Below are positions 1-6,000 of a DNA stretch of 7,910 nt, one piece after another. Below the pieces are notes generated by a model that was given only the letters and a program-made list of their open reading frames with translations, had not been told where the DNA came from and ran no database searches. Origin of the DNA: an uncultured Veillonella sp. (GTDB taxonomy: Bacteria > Bacillota > Negativicutes > Veillonellales > Veillonellaceae); assembly GCA_900552715.1 (NCBI GenBank), contig USAV01000084.1:1-7910 (forward strand). The letters are read 5' to 3'. A program made the translations under genes and the position numbers. The stretch's first letter is position 1; every line of letters starts with the position of its first letter.

Positions 1-779
1 AAAGCAGTACGTTCGCTGATGGAAATAGCACCACGGGAATCAAGCAAGTTGAATGTGTGGGAACATTTCAATACATAGTCGTAAGCTGGTAATACATAGC
101 CGGCTGCACAAACACGTTTTGCTTCTGCTTCGTACATATCAAACAATTTGAAAAGCATATCTGTGTCTGCTAATTCAAAGTTATATACGGATTGTTCAAC
201 TTCGTTAGCATGCCAAACGTCACCGTATGTAACATTTTCATTCCATTTAAGGTCATATACGTTTTCTACGCCTTGAATATACATAGCCAAACGTTCTAAA
301 CCGTATGTAATTTCTACGGAAACTGGTTTACAATCGATGGAACCGACTTGTTGGAAATATGTGAACTGAGTTACTTCCATACCGTCGAGCCATACTTCCC
401 AACCAAGGCCCCAAGCACCCAATGTTGGAGATTCCCAGTTATCCTCTACGAAACGGATATCGTGATCTTCAGCATGAATACCAAGAGTTGCTAAGGATTG
501 TAAGTACAATTCTTGGATATTATCTGGAGATGGTTTCACGATAACTTGGAATTGATGATGTTGGAACAAACGGTTAGGGTTATCACCATAACGACCGTCT
601 GCTGGACGACGAGAAGGCTCTACATAACATACAGCCCATGGTTCAGGACCAATAGCATGTAAAAATGTAGCAGGGTTCATTGTACCTGCACCCTTTTCGA
701 TGTCATATGGATTTTGAACGATACAACCTTGATCGCTCCAGAACTTTTGTAGATTTAAAATAATCTCTTGAAATGTCAT
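1..779 (-). CDS. glyQ: Glycyl-tRNA synthetase alpha subunit, partial (3' end off the left edge)
   Basis: Catalytic alpha subunit of the bacterial alpha2/beta2 class II glycyl-tRNA synthetase, which activates glycine with ATP and charges tRNA-Gly in the cytoplasm. The ATG at 779-777 is preceded by a strong GGAGG (789-785) with 5 nt spacing, which fixes the start. The frame is open for 259 codons and runs off the window. Recognised blocks: NPYDIEKGAGT (residues 23-33); YVEPSRRPADGRYGDNPNR (about 52-70), the motif 2 region; FVEDNWESPTLGAWGLGWEVW in the middle; VTQFTYFQQVGS; and TYGLERLAMYIQG, the motif 3 region. The last visible block, FNLLDSRGAISISERTA, lies about 40 residues before the C-terminus in the E. 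coli homologue of about 303 residues as I remember it. The beta-subunit gene glyS normally follows glyQ and would lie beyond the left edge. Expression is controlled by the T-box leader just upstream. No disruption is seen. Confidence 0.98.
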   Translation of the reverse strand, partial: MTFQEIILNLQKFWSDQGCIVQNPYDIEKGAGTMNPATFLHAIGPEPWAVCYVEPSRRPADGRYGDNPNRLFQHHQFQVIVKPSPDNIQELYLQSLATLGIHAEDHDIRFVEDNWESPTLGAWGLGWEVWLDGMEVTQFTYFQQVGSIDCKPVSVEITYGLERLAMYIQGVENVYDLKWNENVTYGDVWHANEVEQSVYNFELADTDMLFKLFDMYEAEAKRVCAAGYVLPAYDYVLKCSHTFNLLDSRGAISISERTA

Positions 780-831
780 TGCTGCCTCCACTTTACACAA
801 CCGACATAAAATCAACCATTTCGTTACAAAC

Positions 832-866
832 AAAAAAGTCCCTGTAACGAAAAACGTTACAGGGAC
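832..866 (-). terminator. Intrinsic terminator of the T-box leader
   Basis: A perfect 12-bp inverted repeat (838-849 with 855-866; arms GTCCCTGTAACG and CGTTACAGGGAC) encloses a 5-nt loop. On the minus strand it is followed at once by six T residues (837-832). It lies between the T-box and the glyQ ribosome binding site, as expected for a conditional terminator that stops transcription when tRNA-Gly is charged. Confidence 0.95.
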
Positions 867-1042
867 GAGTATACCCGCGGTTCCACCCTATTTGGCTTGC
901 GCCCTCTTTTTTCTATGTTGGCCTTTACTAACAGATACCTGCGTTCCTGCCAATGCTCTACAGCGCCTTCAACCAAATGTGAGCTTACACCATCCTCACT
1001 CGCTAGAGAGGTTTACTACTCTGCTTCATCGCATATATTATA
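832..1042 (-). promoter_or_regulatory. Glycine-specific T-box riboswitch leader of glyQ
   Basis: T-box leaders sense uncharged tRNA: the anticodon pairs with a specifier codon in stem I and the free tRNA 3' end pairs with the T-box bulge, which stabilises an antiterminator. The canonical T-box AGGGTGGAACCGCG is seen on the minus strand at 889-876. Its AGGG can pair with TCCCT at about 865-861 to form the antiterminator, and that same strand is the 5' arm of the terminator, so the two folds exclude each other. Stem I is recognisable: an AGTA stretch near 1019-1016, an AGCGAG segment, and a distal hairpin (GTGAG/CTCAC, plus-strand 979-983 with 995-999) enclosing GATGGTGTAA. GAAGGCGC (about 970-963) places GGC (967-965) as the specifier, a glycine codon that matches the downstream gene. 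The 5' end is estimated from the promoter. Confidence 0.95.
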
Positions 1043-1048
1043 CACAAT

Positions 1049-1078
1049 ATTGTAGCAATACAGAGGGATGAATGTCAA
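1049..1078 (-). promoter_or_regulatory. Sigma-A-type promoter for the glyQ transcript
   Basis: On the minus strand a consensus -35 TTGACA (1078-1073) is followed after 18 bp by TACAAT (1054-1049), a five-of-six match to the -10 consensus. The start site would fall near 1042, just ahead of stem I of the T-box. A perfect TATAAT also lies at 1042-1037 but has no good -35 at normal spacing. A 10-bp palindrome, ACAATATTGT (1044-1053), overlaps the chosen -10; I see no evidence that it is an operator. Confidence 0.75.
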
Positions 1079-1112
1079 CACAGATATAAATTAAGAGGTA
1101 CCAGTAATGCGG

Positions 1113-1604
1113 TTACTTTACATATAAGGATTTAAGGATTAAAAGAATCACACTACCAGAACCTATTAAACGTTGCCAATTGCTCATATCAGCATAGAAG
1201 TTAATCCACATCAAGAATAGAATATAAATTACTAACCATATATAGTCATATAGTGAATAGGATTCAAATGAAAGTCTAAAAGCAGAACTATTGAGTTCAT
1301 CTTCTTTCACGATTTTATCTATCCATCCTAATAAGATCCATAAACAGAAATAAAATGTAGAGTGTCCTTTGTTGATATATTTTCGATATATTAAAACAAA
1401 AAGTTTTCTATGACTAATAAGAGGCCACAAAAGCATTACAATAAAAATAGTACATACTAGTGTTGCCTCTGGAATCGCAACAATACCATCAATAGGTATA
1501 GCATATATTGCATTTAATGTCCATGCCACTATCATAAATAAAGAACACCATAATCTATACCTAATCAGACTTATGAAATTACGTTTCTGTTTATAGACAT
1601 TCAT
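1113..1604 (-). CDS. Small polytopic membrane protein, candidate immunity protein of the upstream exoprotein toxin
   Basis: This 163-residue protein is not recognised as a named family. It has four or five hydrophobic segments that look membrane-spanning: about 17-36, 43-63, 82-98, 119-138 and 144-161. Basic residues (KQKR, RYR) precede the first segment and an acidic loop (KEDELNSS, about 100-107) lies between the third and fourth. There is no signal-peptide cleavage site or catalytic motif that I can identify. Its ATG (1604-1602) directly follows the TAG of the filamentous haemagglutinin gene with no intervening base, so it is almost certainly co-transcribed and probably translationally coupled. 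In contact-dependent inhibition and related polymorphic-toxin loci, a small gene directly after the toxin C-terminus usually encodes the cognate immunity protein, and membrane-embedded immunity proteins are known for toxins acting at the inner membrane. The immunity role is inferred from position only. The gene looks AT-rich, like other fast-evolving toxin/immunity cassettes. Confidence 0.8.
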   Translation of the reverse strand: MNVYKQKRNFISLIRYRLWCSLFMIVAWTLNAIYAIPIDGIVAIPEATLVCTIFIVMLLWPLISHRKLFVLIYRKYINKGHSTFYFCLWILLGWIDKIVKEDELNSSAFRLSFESYSLYDYIWLVIYILFLMWINFYADMSNWQRLIGSGSVILLILKSLYVK

Positions 1605-1620
1605 CTATTTATTCTCTCTT
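1605..1620 (-). promoter_or_regulatory. Coupled stop/start junction and weak ribosome binding site of the small membrane protein gene
   Basis: The minus strand reads AAGAGAG (1620-1614), then nine bases ending in the TAG stop, then ATG. The GAGAG is a modest Shine-Dalgarno match with 9 nt spacing, lying inside the last codons of the upstream gene. The TAGATG junction suggests that ribosomes finishing the exoprotein help initiate the next gene. This would guarantee immunity protein whenever the toxin is made. Confidence 0.6.
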
Positions 1621-3071
1621 TTCTTAGTTTTATTAAAATCTTTCTTTATCTCTACTGAATTAGAATCATCACCTAATTCAGTGGAAACAGAAGCATTAAC
1701 ACCGAGCTGTGGTGGGGCTATCTCCGTAGTTACCCCCTTACTCAAATCAGTCCAATTTGCTTTTATATGTCCACCTGCTGATGCACCATAGCCCAAAGAA
1801 GCTTGCCCTTTCAAACTTAATTGGTCAAAAGACTGATTCATAATAGGTACCTTAAAATTCACAATATTTGCTGAAAGCTTTCCTCCTGCATCGATACCTT
1901 CTTTATCAAGGTTTAATTTTGCATTAGCATCTACAGCACCAACGTGTAATGTAGTATCACGCCAAAAAGATTGACCACTTAATTCTTTTAGATGTACAGT
2001 TCCTAAATCAGCTTTAACAGAAACCTGTGCATCTACACTAGGAAGTGTTACAGATTTAGATTGTGGTTTTCTTCTAATAGCATTATATCTATGTTTTATT
2101 TTAACTACATCTTTACCTATCGAAAAATGCCCTTTAGGGGGTTCTACGTGAGCTGGTTCAATAGCTCCTGTTTTATAACCATTTACAAGATAATCACTAG
2201 TTATCCCTGACGAATTATTATAACTATGTGTATATATAGCTTCTCTTGTACTAGCATTCATATTTACATAATTGTCTGAAGGCTTAATTAATACTGTAAT
2301 ATGATCAGGTTCATATTGAAGATCTGTATACTTCACACCAGCAGGCAAAGAATCCATATTAAAGTTATTTTTAAAGATTTCTGCGCCTTTTTCTGATAAT
2401 GGTAAATTAGTTCTTGCATTTACAATTCGATGTGTTTCAGAATTATAAACACTAGATGCTCCACTTGCTGCCATATCTAAATCACCAGTCGTAATATTTA
2501 GACGTTCAAATCCAGATCCATCAAGTTTTCCTATTTTTGCAAAATTATTTTCTGGTATAACAAGATGCCAATTAGGTTGTCCATCCGACCCACGATATAA
2601 AGTTACACCATATCTATTGATTCCATATACTAAATTACCAGTACCGACCTCAGTAAAAATGGCACGATTAAATTCATCATAACCACCTAGATCATTCACT
2701 TTTATTCCACCAAATTCATACGTATTAGTTTTAATATATTGTTGTTTTTCATTATCCCATACACTAATTTGACCAGTTTGATTGTCTATATCAGGTGGAA
2801 GGTTATATAGTTTATAATCCTCTGATTTTAAAACAACCGGTGATGATAGATTACTTGATTCAGTTAAATCTGGACCCGGAGAAATTACATCATCCATAGG
2901 TGTACTTTGATCAGAAACTCTATCACTAAATGAAACTGGCTTCGTTGTAACTTGATCAAATGCACTTGGGTTACCAACAAAAGGGCTAAACTCTGAAATT
3001 ATTTCTCCAGATGTTGTATCTACAGCTATTTTCGACGTACTGACACCTAATCGAACCACTGCACCAGCAAA
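1605..3071 (-). other. C-terminal variable region of the exoprotein: candidate toxin/effector of unknown type
   Basis: These 488 residues follow the pretoxin-like module after AQYGTKWN and show none of the repeat rhythm. Three parts can be seen. Residues about 1580-1655 are a polar Ser/Thr/Pro/Asp linker. Residues about 1656-1915 are a Tyr/Asn/Gly-rich globular stretch with motifs such as YKLYNLPPDID, GGYDEFNRAIF, YGVTLYRG and PNWHLVIPEN. Residues about 1918-2045 alternate small, polar and hydrophobic residues as in beta strands, and the protein ends in a Lys-rich tail (KKDFNKTKKRENK). I see no HNH, EndoU, ADP-ribosyltransferase, deaminase or other nuclease signature and no long hydrophobic helix. 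At 488 residues it is longer than the roughly 200-300 residues usual for a CdiA-CT, so only the last part may be the active domain. The toxin role is inferred from its position and the adjacent candidate immunity gene. Confidence 0.6.
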
Positions 3072-6000
3072 ATTCCATTTTGTTCCATATTGAGCCTCTG
3101 CAGCACCAGTAATTGGAGATTTACCAAGCCCATGATTTACTAAAGCCCCTAAACTTGCACTTAACCATTGTGCTACAGCAGGATTAGATTTAGCAATTTT
3201 TTGAATTTCACCAATCAAAGCTTCATTTGTTGCACCAGCATAGAAGCCACTGCCTTTAGGGTTTCCCGCTATACGTGCAGATGTTTCAGCGACTACTGCA
3301 TGTGCTAATGCTTTTGCAGCCTTTCCTTCTTTTGTTTTAGGTTCCCAATAATGAAGTTGTTCAAATGCATCTTTAGCAAATAATCGTGCGAGTTCTTGTC
3401 GTTCTTCTACCTTTTTCTTATCAAAAATAGTATCAAGTTTATTTAGGCTATTTTTAGTATCTTTGGAAATCTTATTAATATCAATATTAGATAATTCTGT
3501 TGTTATTGTACCATTAGCAATAACAGATTTTGTAGTACTTTCCGCTGATTTTTCCGAATCTGGTAATAATTTTGGTAACAAACCTAAAGTGTTATATACA
3601 GCATCTTTACCAGCTTGATTTAAATTTTTAAATCCAGATACAGATGTATAACTTAAGCCTGTATTACTAAATTTATATTTAGCTTTATTTTTAATATCTT
3701 CAACTGTTAAGGAATTCGTTGATAATTTATTCTTGTCTGCTTTTGCTTTACTATCAATAACAGCACCTTCTAATTTAGTATTTCCTTTAGTTGTGATATC
3801 AAAGCCTTCAGCACCAGCATATAATCCAGCTTGCTCAGTAACACTAGTATAATCACTAGTCATTTTACCTTTTGAATATTCTGCAGATACCCCACCTAAT
3901 TGTGTACCATTTGTAGAAATGCTAAATCCAACATTTTTCTTTTCACCTCTATAGGTTTCACTATCTTGCAAGCTTTTAATAGTTAAATCACTACCTATTT
4001 GAGATTGAATAGAGTCACCATATACTTTTGATCCCACAATATTAGTATCAGCACCAGAGTTTGTAATTACCTTTTTGCCTTGAACAACCGTTCCCGAATG
4101 AGTTGTTTTAACTGTGGTACCATTTTCTTTTGCTTTATTATAATTAGCGTCAATACCTAGTAAGCCACCACCATTAACACTAAGGTTAGCCCCGATTGAC
4201 CAGCCCTTACTATCATATTTATCAGTTATACTAGTTGTATTTGTTCCGGCTTGCAAGGAGAGATTTCTACTTGCATCCAATTCAACAGATTCTCCTCGGA
4301 TGGTTTCCCCAATAGCTAGTATATCTCCTGAATCAGTCCTAGTTGGTTTTGTAATTAATTTAATTCCATTATCAGATAATATATGACCTCCTGCATATTT
4401 ACTACTATCTAATCTTGATTCACTTCTACTTTTACTAGAGCCAACACTTACATGAATATTAGCTAATCCATCTTTTTTTGCTCGTTTATTTTCTTTGTAT
4501 TGCTTTTGATCCCCATTTATGTCCTTTAAGTCATTATAGCCTTTTGCTTTTTCATAACTTGCTTCTTCAGCTAATCTTTTTCTCTCTTTTTCTAATACCT
4601 TTCTAGTCTTATCGGTTAATTTATTATTTTGTAGAAGACTATCAATTTCTTTTACTTTTTGTTCTTTAAGCATTCCAGACGCTATTGATTTTTGTGCTTC
4701 ATCTCGTACAAAATCAGGGGTAAAGTTTTTATACTCTTGAATCTTACTGTACCCTTTTTTAAGTTCCTTACCAGCTTCAAGAGATTCTAAAGTTCCTAAG
4801 CGTTTATCATCTCGGCTATTAGCCTTACGTTGTAATCCACGTGCAGTAGTCAGTGCTGATGCGATAGATCCACCTAAACTAACAGTTAAACCCGATTGTT
4901 TTTCTTCATGCACCTGTTTCGATGCTATAGTATCATGTTTACCATCAAGAGTAATATCAGAAGCACTAACTTCAATATCATCTTTACCAATTATATCAGT
5001 ACTAGTGAGATGTGCTTTATTATTAGCATCAATACTAATTTTTCCATTCACAGAACCAATTAATGTATTTACATTAGTTTTAGAATTTCCTTCTAATGTA
5101 TCAGTCACTTTTTTACTACCAATAGTAAATCCTATACCAGCTCCCATTAAGCCAGATTTTTTACTATATTGATATACCTCATCACGTTGAGTTTCTTCGC
5201 CTGAATCTGTACGCACATCATTACCCGCAGATACTGATACATCTTTTGTTCCTAAAATATTAGAACCTGTTACCGAAACGTTACGATTAGCTTTCACATT
5301 AATCGTATCGCCACCAATTGTAGAAGATAAAACACCTGTGTGCTCGTGATCTGTACGTATGATATTAGTTGTACGAGATAGTAAACTCTTTTCTTTGTAT
5401 TTTAGACCATATTCATCACGGCTATAACTTTCCCCATTAGTGATAGTAACATCATTTCCAGCTTCAACTGATGTTAAGCCATGTTCACTATTAACAATAC
5501 CATTGCGGATATTTACATCATTTCCTGCTCGTAAAGTAACATTGTTATCACTTAAAATAGCTGTACCTAATTCTGTGCGACGGTCAGTACGATTATAATT
5601 ATCACTATTAACAGTCATATCCTTTTTTGAAGATAAGGCCTCAGTTGTTAAATTAATATTCTGACCAGCCTCAATCGTTGCTTTAGAATTATCTTCAGCA
5701 TAAATAATAGCACCTTTAAGGTTAACATCTCGTTTAGCAGATAAAACTAAATCGCCTCTTTCTCCTACACCTATAGTACCTTGGCGGCCAACAATATCAT
5801 GATGTTGTAATCTATCGACATGAGCACCTACATTAATATCACGACCGGCATTAATAGTAACCTGTTTATCACCATGAATATTACCTGTATTAATTACATC
5901 TTGAGATGCTTTAATAGTAACATTACGTCCATCTATACGGCCTGTATTTTGTACAGCATTAGCTCCTAATACAATTGTATCCGCAGCCATAATGCCTTGA

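Noticed and set aside
1037..1042. Perfect TATAAT as the glyQ -10 box
   Set aside because: It lies 30 bp from the consensus TTGACA, and no usable -35 is found at 16-18 bp. TACAAT at 1054-1049 with an 18-bp spacer is the better pair, though use of both cannot be excluded.
1098..1103. GGTACC palindrome after the small membrane protein gene as a terminator or site
   Set aside because: It is only six bases, with no extended stem and no T-run. It is a chance restriction-type palindrome.
1605..3071. Known nuclease or enzyme toxin in the exoprotein C-terminus (HNH, EndoU, ADP-ribosyltransferase, deaminase)
   Set aside because: I looked for the characteristic His/Asn/Glu/Arg motif clusters and saw none. 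The scattered His residues (for example in PNWHL, PDHIT and KGHFS) do not form a recognised pattern.
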